Below, piece by piece: positions 22,930 to 30,983 of a stretch of 64,000 bases of DNA (position 1 is the stretch's first letter; each line of letters starts with the position of its first letter). Position numbers and translations under genes: made by a program. The DNA lies in NCBI GenBank assembly GCA_036563505.1, contig DATCMH010000005.1:62001-126000 (forward strand), read 5' to 3'. The DNA is from DATCMH01 sp036563505 (GTDB lineage Bacteria; Pseudomonadota; Alphaproteobacteria; Rhizobiales; Beijerinckiaceae). The notes beneath the pieces were generated by a model that was not told where the DNA came from, ran no database searches, and saw only the letters and a list, made by a program, of their open reading frames with translations.

Positions 22930-24486
22930 ATGGACCGCACCCACGACCCGACGGCTGAGGCTGCCGAGCGCCTGCGGACGCTCACGCACGAGCTTCTGAG
23001 CGATCTCCTGCACGCCTCCGGCGCGCCCCTCGGGAGCCTCGTCGACGGCGCGCTCTTGCCCGGCGACGGGGAGGAGTTGTCCCTCGTCGATCCGGCGACG
23101 GGCGAACCTTGGCTCACCTTCCGCGACGCCGGACCGGCCGCGGTCGAAGCCGCCCACGCCTCCGCGCGGCGGGCGCAAGGCGCGTGGCTGGCGTTGACCG
23201 CCGCCGCCCGCGGCCGGGCGATGTGGGAGGTCGGCCGCCTCGTCCGGGTGCGGGCGGCCCCGCTCGCCGAGCTCGAGGCGCGGTCCTCCGGCCAGCCGAT
23301 CCGCGACACCCGGGGCGTCGTCGCCAAGGTGGCGGAGATGTTCGAGTACTACGCCGGCTGGTGCGACAAGCTCCACGGCGAGGTCATCCCCGTACCGACG
23401 ACCCACCTCAACTACACGCGCCACGAGCCCGTCGGCACGGTGGTCCAGATCACCCCCTGGAACGCGCCGCTCTTCACGGCCGGCTGGCAGATCGCGCCGG
23501 CGCTCTGCGCCGGCAACGCGGTGATCCTGAAACCCTCTGAGTTCACGCCCGTCACCTCCCTCGTGTTGGGCAAGCTCTGCGAGGAAGCGGGCCTGCCCCG
23601 GGGCCTTGTTAGCGTGATCGCCGGCCAGGGGCGCACGGCGGGCCAGGCGGCCGTGGCGCACCGGGACACGGCGATGGTGGTCTTCGTCGGCTCGGGACAA
23701 ACCGGCGCCGCCATCGCGGCGACGGCGGCGAGGAACACCGTGCCCTGCCTCCTCGAGCTCGGCGGCAAGTCGGCCAACATCGTCTTCTCCGACGCCGATC
23801 TCGACCGGGCCTTGCTGGGCGCCCAGGCCGCGGTGTTCTCCGGCGCCGGGCAGAGCTGCGTCGCGGGCTCGCGCCTCCTGATCGCGCGCAGCATCCACGA
23901 ACGCTTCGTCGAGCGCCTGAGCCGGGCCGCCGCCCGCATCCCGGTCGGCCGGCCGGCCGACGAGGGCACCCAGATCGGTCCGATCAACAACGCCCGCCAG
24001 CACGCCCGCATCGCGGCTCTGGTGCGCCAGGGCGTCAGTGAGGGCGCGCGCCTCGCGGCCGGCGGCGGGGCGCCTGCGGGCCGCGAGGCCGGCTTCTTCT
24101 ACGCGCCGACCGTGCTCGACGGCGTTGATCCCGGAAGCACGATCGCCCAGCAGGAGGTGTTCGGGCCCGTGCTCGCCGTCATCCCCTTCGACGACGAGGA
24201 GGAAGCGGTGGCGCTCGCCAACGGCACCCCCTACGGCCTCGCCGGAGCGGTCTGGACGGGCGAGGTCGGCCGCGCCCACCGCGTCGCGGCGGCGGTCCGG
24301 GCGGGCACCTTCTGGATCAACGGCTACAAGACGATCGGCGTCATGTCCCCCTTCGGCGGCTTCGGGCGCAGCGGCTACGGGCGCTCGAGCGGGCGCGAGG
24401 CGCTGATGGCCTACACGCAGACGAAGAGCGTCTGGGTCGAGACGGCGGCGAACCCGCCCGCCACCTTCGGCTACGCACCGGACTGA
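22930..24486 (+). CDS. Aldehyde dehydrogenase family protein (sugar-acid locus)
   Basis: The 518-residue enzyme has QITPWNAPLFTAGWQIAPAL (around 170), LLELGGKSANIVF with the general-base Glu (around 275), FSGAGQSCVAGSRL with the catalytic Cys (around 309), QQEVFGPVLAVIPFDDEEEA and the C-terminal SPFGGFGRSGYGR. It has about 45 extra N-terminal residues compared with compact ALDHs. Being 1 bp behind the beta-hydroxyacid dehydrogenase, it probably oxidises an aldehyde produced in the same sugar-acid pathway, for example a 2-oxoglutarate-semialdehyde or lactaldehyde type intermediate (inference). Confidence 0.9.
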   Translation: MDRTHDPTAEAAERLRTLTHELLSDLLHASGAPLGSLVDGALLPGDGEELSLVDPATGEPWLTFRDAGPAAVEAAHASARRAQGAWLALTAAARGRAMWEVGRLVRVRAAPLAELEARSSGQPIRDTRGVVAKVAEMFEYYAGWCDKLHGEVIPVPTTHLNYTRHEPVGTVVQITPWNAPLFTAGWQIAPALCAGNAVILKPSEFTPVTSLVLGKLCEEAGLPRGLVSVIAGQGRTAGQAAVAHRDTAMVVFVGSGQTGAAIAATAARNTVPCLLELGGKSANIVFSDADLDRALLGAQAAVFSGAGQSCVAGSRLLIARSIHERFVERLSRAAARIPVGRPADEGTQIGPINNARQHARIAALVRQGVSEGARLAAGGGAPAGREAGFFYAPTVLDGVDPGSTIAQQEVFGPVLAVIPFDDEEEAVALANGTPYGLAGAVWTGEVGRAHRVAAAVRAGTFWINGYKTIGVMSPFGGFGRSGYGRSSGREALMAYTQTKSVWVETAANPPATFGYAPD

Positions 24487-24583
24487 GGATTAAGGTCCGA
24501 ACTCAATCAGCTTGACGGCAAAAGGCCGGCTCTCGGTCCCATTCGGATACTGCCAATCACGCCCGTCGTGCCATTCTCTGATC

Positions 24584-25141
24584 GTGAATGGAATTCCGAT
24601 CATCGCTGAGATCATCCGCCGGGACCCGCTTCGCTGGGAAGTGCTTGGGCTCGTGCGTGAGCTTGCGCTGACTGACTGCTGGATCGCAGCTGGTTTCGTA
24701 CGGAACGCTGTATGGGATTACCTTCACGAACGCTTGCCCGCACCGCCGACGAGCGATGTCGACGTTATCTGGTTCGACCCGGCGCGAACACATCGTGGCG
24801 TCGACGAGAAGCTGGAGGCGTTTCTCCGAGGACGTAAGCCGGCAATCGCTTGGTCGGTGAAGAATCAAGCCAGAATGCATCACCAGAATGGCGACCCGCC
24901 CTACGCTTCCGCAACGGACGCTATGCGGTACTGGCCGGAGACGGCAACAGCCGTCGCGGTACGGCGCACGGGGGAGGATCGATGCGAAGTGGCTGCGCCG
25001 TTGGGAACAGATGACCTTCTAGGTCTCATCCTGAGGCCAGGACCTGCGTTCGTCGGTGCAAAGCGTACGATCTATGAGGCGCGTCGGCACGGCAAACACT
25101 GGCCGAAGATCTGGCCCCTCCTCCACGAGGCGGACAGCTAG
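24584..25141 (+). CDS. DUF925-type nucleotidyltransferase family protein
   Basis: The 185-residue protein belongs to the group annotated as nucleotidyltransferase family (PF06042-like). Features are CWIAAGFVRNAVWDYLH (around 33-49), corresponding to the GxxR entry helix, and the DVDVIWFDP metal motif (around 62) typical of minimal nucleotidyltransferases, plus a C-terminal KRTIYEARRHGKHWPKIWP region. The GTG at 24584 begins at the conserved IPIIAEIIRRDP helix; a TTG at 24512 would add 24 atypical residues. Base use looks less GC-rich than its neighbours, suggesting transfer. Function is unknown. Confidence 0.75.
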   Translation: MNGIPIIAEIIRRDPLRWEVLGLVRELALTDCWIAAGFVRNAVWDYLHERLPAPPTSDVDVIWFDPARTHRGVDEKLEAFLRGRKPAIAWSVKNQARMHHQNGDPPYASATDAMRYWPETATAVAVRRTGEDRCEVAAPLGTDDLLGLILRPGPAFVGAKRTIYEARRHGKHWPKIWPLLHEADS

Positions 25142-25395
25142 ATGCACCGGTCAAACAACTCAGGCGTTCATACGACCGAGTATCCATAATCATCGATGCG
25201 GATCGCGGTCTGCCGGAAAAATCCCTTGAGAATCATCCTTCTCGGGGCTGTTTCCGAGCTCATGTCCGGAACCGGCCGCTTTCAGCCGCCCGCTCGTGAC
25301 ATCGGCCGGTCGCGGAGCAGCTGCCCGGTTGACCTCTCAGCCCACCGATCCATCTCCCGCCCCGACCGGAGAACACACGCGAAGCGGGGACGGGG

Positions 25396-26493
25396 ATGCG
25401 GGAAGCCAACGCCGTGGATTTCTGGCGCGGCTTCGCCCTCGTCTCGATCTTCGTCAACCACGTGCCGGGCAACGTCTTCGAGGGCTTCACCCACAAGAAC
25501 GTCTCGATCTCCGACGCGGCGGAAATCTTCGTCTTCCTCGCCGGCTGGTCGCTCGCGCTCGCCACCACGAACCCCAAGGGCTGGGACAGCGCGCGGCGCG
25601 TCGTGCTGCGCCTCCTCTCGCGGCTGGTGGAGGTCTACCGGGCCCAGCTCGTCACCACGGCGATCGCGCTCGCCATGGTGGCGGGCGCCGCGGTCATCCT
25701 CGACAACCCGCTCTTCCTCGAATGGCACAATGCCGGACCGGTCTTCGCCGACCCAGTCCATGCCACCGTCGGATGGGTGCTGATGACGCACCAGCTCGGC
25801 TACTTCAACATCCTGCCCCTCTACGTCGTGCTGCTGGCGCTGGCGCCGCCCTTCGTGCTCCTGGCGCGCCGCCACGCGGGCCTGGCCCTTCTCGCCTCAA
25901 GCAGCCTCTACCTTTACTGCCTCGTCAACGAGATCAGCCTGCCCACCTGGCCCACCGAGGGCACCTGGTTCTTCAACCCGTTCACCTGGCAGTTCCTGCT
26001 CATGCTCGGCTACGTCGCGGCAGCGACGCTCCGCGACCGCCCGGCGCTGCAATCCCTTGCCAAACGGCTGCAGTCGATCGCCATCGCCGGCGTTCTGCTT
26101 GCCGCAGCGCTGACTTGGGTGGACTGGCGCCCTGATCCCTTCAGCGTGCCGGAGCCGCGCCTGCTCTTCCTCTTCGACAAGGGCTACCTGTCGCCAGCCC
26201 GGCTGCTCCATGTCCTCCTGCTGGTGCTGGCCTTCCAGGGCGCCTTCGCTCACATCGCGCGGCATGCTCCGACCCTGGCGGACCAGTTCTCCGCGCTCGG
26301 CCGCAACTCGCTCGCCGTTTTCTCCGTCGGGTCGATCCTCAGCCTCGCCGCATGGCTGGTGCGTTTCGTCACGGGAGGCGGTATGCTGGTGGATATCTTC
26401 GTTATCGGCATAGGCTTAGCGTGTCTGGCGTTCACCGCATGGTTCGTGGAATGGCGTACCCGATCACCGCGTCCCTCGTCGCTCTCTTCCTGA
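25396..26493 (+). CDS. OpgC domain-containing membrane acyltransferase
   Basis: The 365-residue polytopic protein has about ten membrane helices. The N-terminus VDFWRGFALVSIFVNHVPGN has the R-G...H signature of OpgC/acyltransferase 3-like enzymes, with FEGFTHKNVSISDAAEIFVFLAGW right after, typical of the OpgC family. OpgC transfers succinyl groups to osmoregulated periplasmic glucans; members in Hyphomicrobiales may act on other glycans. Its end overlaps the start of the secreted SGNH hydrolase by 55 bp, a strong sign of coupled expression. Confidence 0.88.
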   Translation: MREANAVDFWRGFALVSIFVNHVPGNVFEGFTHKNVSISDAAEIFVFLAGWSLALATTNPKGWDSARRVVLRLLSRLVEVYRAQLVTTAIALAMVAGAAVILDNPLFLEWHNAGPVFADPVHATVGWVLMTHQLGYFNILPLYVVLLALAPPFVLLARRHAGLALLASSSLYLYCLVNEISLPTWPTEGTWFFNPFTWQFLLMLGYVAAATLRDRPALQSLAKRLQSIAIAGVLLAAALTWVDWRPDPFSVPEPRLLFLFDKGYLSPARLLHVLLLVLAFQGAFAHIARHAPTLADQFSALGRNSLAVFSVGSILSLAAWLVRFVTGGGMLVDIFVIGIGLACLAFTAWFVEWRTRSPRPSSLSS

Positions 26494-27278
26494 TCGCGGC
26501 GCCCGCCGCCCAGGCGCAAGGTCCAGCCGCGGCGGCCGTGCCGGCGGAGAACCTCGACACCAGCCTCTCGCCGCAATGCCGCGTGCCGGGCTCGAGCCTC
26601 TACACGCTCGCGCCCCTTAGGGGCGTCAAACGGGCGCTGCGGGAAAATCGGGCGGTGCACGTGCTCGCCATCGGCTCTTCCTCCACCGTCGGGGTCGGCG
26701 CCTCCTCGCCGCAGGCGAGCTATCCGGCGCGGCTCGCGGGCGAGCTCGAGCGCCTTTTCCCCGGGATTGCGATCGACGTCGTCAACCGCGGCATGTCGGG
26801 CGAGAGTGCCGCGGCGGCCGCGGAGCGCATGCGCAACGCGGTGGCGGAGGTCGACCCGGACCTCGTGATCTGGCAGGTCGGCACCAACGACGCCCTGGCC
26901 CGCGTCGACGTCGACGGCTTCCGCTCGACGCTCGCTGACACGGTGGCATGGCTGAAATCCCACAAGGTCGACACCGTGATCGTCGACCCGCAATACACCG
27001 CGAGCCTCGCCAAGGACGAGCACTACCAGAGCATCGTCGAGGCGATCGGTACGGTGGCCCGCGAGGCCCGGGTGCCGCTGGTGCGCCGCTACGAGGCGAT
27101 GCGGTATCTCGCCGGCCAGCCCAGCAACTCGGGTTTCCTCTCCGGCGACCGTTTCCATCTCAACGACCTCGGCTATCGCTGCATGGCCGAGCACGTGGCC
27201 CGCGCCGTGACGGTGAGCCTGCTTCAGGCCGAGTCCGGCCCGGACCAGGGCGCGCCCGAGCCGCCGAAGCAGCCCTGA
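26439..27278 (+). CDS. Secreted SGNH/GDSL hydrolase
   Basis: The protein is about 279 residues with a signal peptide (YPITASLVALFLIAAPAAQA) cleaved near residue 27. SGNH blocks are VLAIGSSSTVGVGASSP (block I, nucleophile Ser), NRGMSGESA (block II Gly), WQVGTNDALA (block III Asn) and GDRFHLNDLGY (block V Asp-His). Such enzymes deacylate or acylate glycans. Starting at ATG 26439 (or 26451) it overlaps the end of the OpgC-like gene, so an O-acyl addition/removal couple on the same envelope glycan is a reasonable inference. Confidence 0.85.
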   Translation: MVRGMAYPITASLVALFLIAAPAAQAQGPAAAAVPAENLDTSLSPQCRVPGSSLYTLAPLRGVKRALRENRAVHVLAIGSSSTVGVGASSPQASYPARLAGELERLFPGIAIDVVNRGMSGESAAAAAERMRNAVAEVDPDLVIWQVGTNDALARVDVDGFRSTLADTVAWLKSHKVDTVIVDPQYTASLAKDEHYQSIVEAIGTVAREARVPLVRRYEAMRYLAGQPSNSGFLSGDRFHLNDLGYRCMAEHVARAVTVSLLQAESGPDQGAPEPPKQP

Positions 27279-27285
27279 CCGCCCC

Positions 27286-27957
27286 GTGGCGCCCCCGCGG
27301 CAGGCCGGCTTTCGCATCGTCCGGGCCGCGGCGGCGCGGCCGCGGCTCCTCGGCGCGGCGCTCGCGGCCCTGGCCGTGGGCTTGCTGCTTCCATCCGCCT
27401 TCAATCCCTCGACGCGCATCCTGATGGCTTGGGACGCCGGCACCCTGCTGCACCTGGCCCTGACCTGGACGATGATGGCCCGCGCCGACACGAAACACCT
27501 GCGCCAGCGCGCGGTCATGCAGGATGCGGGCGCCGTCGTCGTCCTCGCGCTCACGATCCTCGCCTCCCTCGCGAGCCTCGGGGCGATCGCGGTGGAACTG
27601 CGCGGCTTGCACGACATGCCGCCGACGGACATGCCGCCGCGGCTCCTCCTCGTTGGCGTGACGCTCCTGTGCTCCTGGCTCTTCGTGCAGACGCTCTTTG
27701 CCCTGCACTATGGCCACGATTATTACAGCGGCGCGGAGGGCGCCCGGAAGGGCCTCGCCTTCCCCGGCGACGGCGCGCCGGACTACTGGGATTTTCTCTA
27801 CTTCGCCGCGACGATCGGGGCAGCCTCCCAGACCTCGGACGTGACGATCGTCTCGAAGCGCATGCGCCGCTTCGTCCTCGCTCACACCATCCTCTCCTTC
27901 CTGTTCAACACCACGGTGCTGGCGCTCGCCATCAACGTCGGCGCGAGCCTGATCTGA
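27286..27957 (+). CDS. DUF1345 membrane protein
   Basis: The 223-residue protein has about five membrane segments and the DUF1345 signatures FVQTLFALHYGHDYY (around 120-135) and YWDFLYFAATIGAASQTSDV (around 166-185), the latter resembling an ion-channel-like re-entrant loop. The GTG start at 27286 lies 7 bp after the SGNH gene, so it is in the same operon. Biochemical function is unknown. Confidence 0.85.
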   Translation: MAPPRQAGFRIVRAAAARPRLLGAALAALAVGLLLPSAFNPSTRILMAWDAGTLLHLALTWTMMARADTKHLRQRAVMQDAGAVVVLALTILASLASLGAIAVELRGLHDMPPTDMPPRLLLVGVTLLCSWLFVQTLFALHYGHDYYSGAEGARKGLAFPGDGAPDYWDFLYFAATIGAASQTSDVTIVSKRMRRFVLAHTILSFLFNTTVLALAINVGASLI

Positions 27958-28028
27958 GGCTTCCTCGCGCCCCTTAAGGGTCGGGCAATCCCGCCCTGCT
28001 ATGCCGGAGAGAAGCGCGAGGAGCGGCC

Positions 28029-29366
28029 GTGACGGCAGGGGTCGAGGGAGTCAGCGTGTCGGAGCGGCGGTCGCGCTGGGCCGGCCTCGGCACGGCCGAG
28101 CGCGCGGCGCTGGGCGTGCTCGGCGTCCGGGTCGTCGGCGCCGGCCTCGCCTATGCGAGCCAGGTCGTCCTGGCGCGCCTTCTCGGGACGGAGGCTTACG
28201 GCGCCTTCGCCCTCGCCTTCGTCGTCCTTCTCGCGGCCGGGCACGGCGCCCTTTTCGGACTGTCTCAGGCTGCCTGCCGCTTCGTCCCGGAGCATGCGGC
28301 CGAAGGGCGGCCCGATCTCCTGCGCGGCTTCGTGCGCTTCGGCGCGCTCTGCGCCCTGGCGAGCGGCGCAGCCATCGCGCTCACTGGAATCGGCCTCCTG
28401 CGCCACGGACCCTTCACGCTTCAGCCGGCGGTCGCGGCGGCGCTCGTCGCGGCCTTTCTCGTGGTCCCGGCCTTCGCCATGCAGGACTTCGTGGAGGGGG
28501 TCGCCCGCGGCCTTGACCGGCCGATGCTCGCCATCGCGCCGATCTACGTCCTGCGACAGGCCTTGATCCCGCTGCTGGCCATCGCCGCCGTGGGCTTCGG
28601 CTGGCCGGCCGATGCTCCGACCGCGCTCGGCGCGACGGGGCTCGCCGTGCTCGTCGCCCTAGCCGTCCAGGGGACCCTCGTGCGGCGGGCCTTGCGGACG
28701 GCGGCCGGTCCGGCCTCCATGGCCGCCGCGCCCCGCCGCTGGGCCACGGCCTCCCTGCCGATGGCCTTGTCGGACTGGACCGTGCTCGCCCTGTCGAGCA
28801 TCGATGTTCTCCTGCTCGCCGCCTTTCGGCCCGCGTCGGAGGTGGCCCTCTACTTCGCCGCGACCCGCCTCCTCCAGTTCGCGGGCTTCGCGGCCTATGC
28901 CGCCTCCGCCGCCACGGCGCAGCGCTTCGCGGCAGCGCAGGCCCGCGACGACCGGGCGGAGTTGCGCACCCTGGCGCGCCGCGCGGCGCGGCTCACGTTC
29001 CTCGCGACGGGCGCTATCGCGCTGGGGGTGCTCGCCGCGGCGCCGCTGCTGCTCGGCCTGTTCGGGCCGGATTTCGGGGCGGCGCTGCCGATTCTCGGCG
29101 TGCTCCTCGCCGGTGCCGTGCTCCAGGCCGGTTTCGGGCCAAGCGCCGACCTCCTCAACATGCTCGGAGGCGAGCGGGCCGGCGCTGCCGCGTCCCTGGC
29201 AAGCCTGGCGCTCGCGGGCCTGCTCTGCACCATCCTGATCCCGGCTTTGGGCGCGCTCGGCGCGGCCCTCGCCATGGCGACGGCTCAGGTGGCGCGGGCG
29301 GCCTTTCTCCACCACCTCGCGCGGCACCGGTTCGGCTTCCGCGCCGACGCCCTGGCCTGGGCATGA
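28029..29366 (+). CDS. Oligosaccharide flippase/polysaccharide biosynthesis (Wzx-like) membrane protein
   Basis: The 445-residue protein has about 12 to 14 hydrophobic segments. It has the MATE/Wzx-type N-terminal region LASQVVLARLLG-like motif (YASQVVLARLLGTEAYGAFALAF, around 40-60), which is typical of polysaccharide export flippases moving lipid-linked glycans across the inner membrane. The GTG start has an AGGAG site upstream. It overlaps the GNAT gene by 4 bp and lies in the envelope-glycan group, but no glycosyltransferases are nearby. Confidence 0.85.
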   Translation: MTAGVEGVSVSERRSRWAGLGTAERAALGVLGVRVVGAGLAYASQVVLARLLGTEAYGAFALAFVVLLAAGHGALFGLSQAACRFVPEHAAEGRPDLLRGFVRFGALCALASGAAIALTGIGLLRHGPFTLQPAVAAALVAAFLVVPAFAMQDFVEGVARGLDRPMLAIAPIYVLRQALIPLLAIAAVGFGWPADAPTALGATGLAVLVALAVQGTLVRRALRTAAGPASMAAAPRRWATASLPMALSDWTVLALSSIDVLLLAAFRPASEVALYFAATRLLQFAGFAAYAASAATAQRFAAAQARDDRAELRTLARRAARLTFLATGAIALGVLAAAPLLLGLFGPDFGAALPILGVLLAGAVLQAGFGPSADLLNMLGGERAGAAASLASLALAGLLCTILIPALGALGAALAMATAQVARAAFLHHLARHRFGFRADALAWA

Positions 29367-30496
29367 GCGCCCTGGACCTCGCGACGCGCCGAGCGCCGGC
29401 CGCCCCCCTGCGGGCGCAGACCGTCGACCACGCTTGGCTCGTTGCCCGCCGGAGCGCGTGGCAGGCGCTGGCCGCGGAGGCGCTGACCCCGAACCCGGAT
29501 TTCACGCCCGGTGTCATCGAGGCGCATCTGGCGACGGGCGCCGGCCCGGGAGCGGGCCGCTTCGTGGCGGTCGCGCGGGGCGACGCGCTCGTGGCGCTCC
29601 TCCCCGCCCGTCTGGGCCGCACCTGGCTCGGCCTGTCGCGCCGCGCAGCAGCCTCCTGGCTCTCGCCCTACATGGTCCACGGCACGCCGCTGATCGCGCC
29701 GGGCGACACGGAGGCGGCCGCGGCCGCCCTCCTCGACGGCATGGCCGAGCACGGCCCTTGGCGCCTGCCCTTCGTCGGTCCGGAGAGCGAGGCGGGGCGA
29801 CGGCTGCGCGCGGTGGCCGAGGCGCAGGGCTGGACGGCGGCGCTCTTAAGCGCGGCCGAGCGGCCCGTCCTGGCGCGCCGCGCGGGTTACGAGGCGCTCG
29901 TCACCGAGGCTTGGAGCCGCAACCGCCGACTCGGCCTCGCCCGGGCGCGACGGCGCCTGTCGGCGCTCGGCGCGGTCACCGTCGAGACGGCGACCGGAGG
30001 CGCTTCTCTCGCGGCGGCGGTCGAAGCTTTCCTCACTCTGGAACTCGGCGGTTGGAAGGGGCGGCGGGGTACCGCCATGGCGGCGCGGCCGGCGAGCGCG
30101 GCGCTGGCGCGGCGCCTCTTTACCCTGGACGATCCGCTGGTCGCGCCCCGCGCCGACCTTCTGCTCCTCGACGGACGCCCCGTGGCGGCGAGCCTGGCGC
30201 TTGTCAGCCGCGGCACGGCGCATCTCCTCAAGACAGCCTACGACGAGGGCCTCGCCAGGACGGCACCGGGACTTCTCCTCGAGGACGAGATCATCCGCAG
30301 CCTGCACGCGACGGGCTTCGCCGAGCGCCTCGACTCCGCGAGCCTGCCCGGCACGGTGTTCGATGAACTCTACCCGGACCGGGAGCCCGTGGCCGAGCTC
30401 ATTCTCGCGCCGCCCGGCGTCAGCCTCGGATCGGCCCTGCGGGTCGAGGCCGCGAAGCGCCGGGCCACGACCCTGCTGAAGCGGGCCCGGCGCTGA
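29363..30496 (+). CDS. BioF2/CelD-type GNAT N-acetyltransferase
   Basis: The 377-residue protein belongs to the GNAT_6 (BioF2-like, FemAB-related) group that acts in polysaccharide and cellulose-type loci. Features are EAWSRNRRLGLARARRRLS in the central linker, FLTLELGGWKGRRGTAM (around 222-238, the conserved W-K-G-R motif) and the AHLLKTAYDEGLARTAPGLLL acetyl-CoA-domain strand-helix (around 285-305). It starts inside the flippase stop codon (ATGA overlap), so the two are translationally coupled. The acceptor is unknown. Confidence 0.82.
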   Translation: MSALDLATRRAPAAPLRAQTVDHAWLVARRSAWQALAAEALTPNPDFTPGVIEAHLATGAGPGAGRFVAVARGDALVALLPARLGRTWLGLSRRAAASWLSPYMVHGTPLIAPGDTEAAAAALLDGMAEHGPWRLPFVGPESEAGRRLRAVAEAQGWTAALLSAAERPVLARRAGYEALVTEAWSRNRRLGLARARRRLSALGAVTVETATGGASLAAAVEAFLTLELGGWKGRRGTAMAARPASAALARRLFTLDDPLVAPRADLLLLDGRPVAASLALVSRGTAHLLKTAYDEGLARTAPGLLLEDEIIRSLHATGFAERLDSASLPGTVFDELYPDREPVAELILAPPGVSLGSALRVEAAKRRATTLLKRARR

Positions 30497-30596
30497 GCCC
30501 GCCCGGGTGCGACGACGCGGCCCAGGCCTCGCCGTCGCGATCAGGGCGTTGATCGGACGGCGTGCCGCGCGGGTGCGCGCGAACCCGGACATTTCG

Positions 30597-30806
30597 ATGC
30601 AGAAATCCACTGGCACCGTGAAATGGTTCGACCCCGTCAAGGGCTACGGCTTCATCGCGCCCGAGGACGGTGGGCGGGACGTGTTCGTCCACGTGACGGC
30701 CGTCCGGACGGCGGGTCTCGAGACCCTCGCCGAGGGCCAGGCCGTGGCCTTCGAGCTCACGAACGAGCGCGGCAAAACGGCGGCGGCGAACCTGGAGCTG
30801 CGTTAG
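30597..30806 (+). CDS. Cold-shock domain protein (CspA family)
   Basis: The 69-residue single-stranded nucleic-acid-binding OB-fold protein has TGTVKWFDPVKGYGFIAPED carrying RNP1 (KGYGFI), DVFVHVT carrying RNP2, and a typical AVAFELTNERGKTAAANL C-terminal strand. It starts at ATG 30597; a longer frame from 30507 has no family support. Members act as RNA chaperones in the cytosol. Standalone gene with a 100-bp upstream space. Confidence 0.93.
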   Translation: MQKSTGTVKWFDPVKGYGFIAPEDGGRDVFVHVTAVRTAGLETLAEGQAVAFELTNERGKTAAANLELR

Positions 30807-30863
30807 AGCTGCCTTCGCTCGCGCTCAGCCAGCTCTCTCACTTCGGTGGTCGCATTTCCGTCA

Positions 30864-30911
30864 CGTGAGCCGGGGCCCACCTCACTTGGAAATGCTCTCT
30901 GCCGGCTCACG
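30864..30911. repeat. Long-loop inverted repeat between csp and amn
   Basis: CGTGAGCCGG at 30864-30873 is exactly complementary to CCGGCTCACG at 30902-30911, leaving a 28-nt loop. It lies 53 bp before the AMP nucleosidase start and could be an operator pair or a leader hairpin. Confidence 0.4.
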
Positions 30912-30983
30912 GTTGACGGGCCGGCCCGAACCGCGCATCGCTGAGGCCATGCGCCCGAGCGCCGTTCTCTTTAAGGCCCACAC

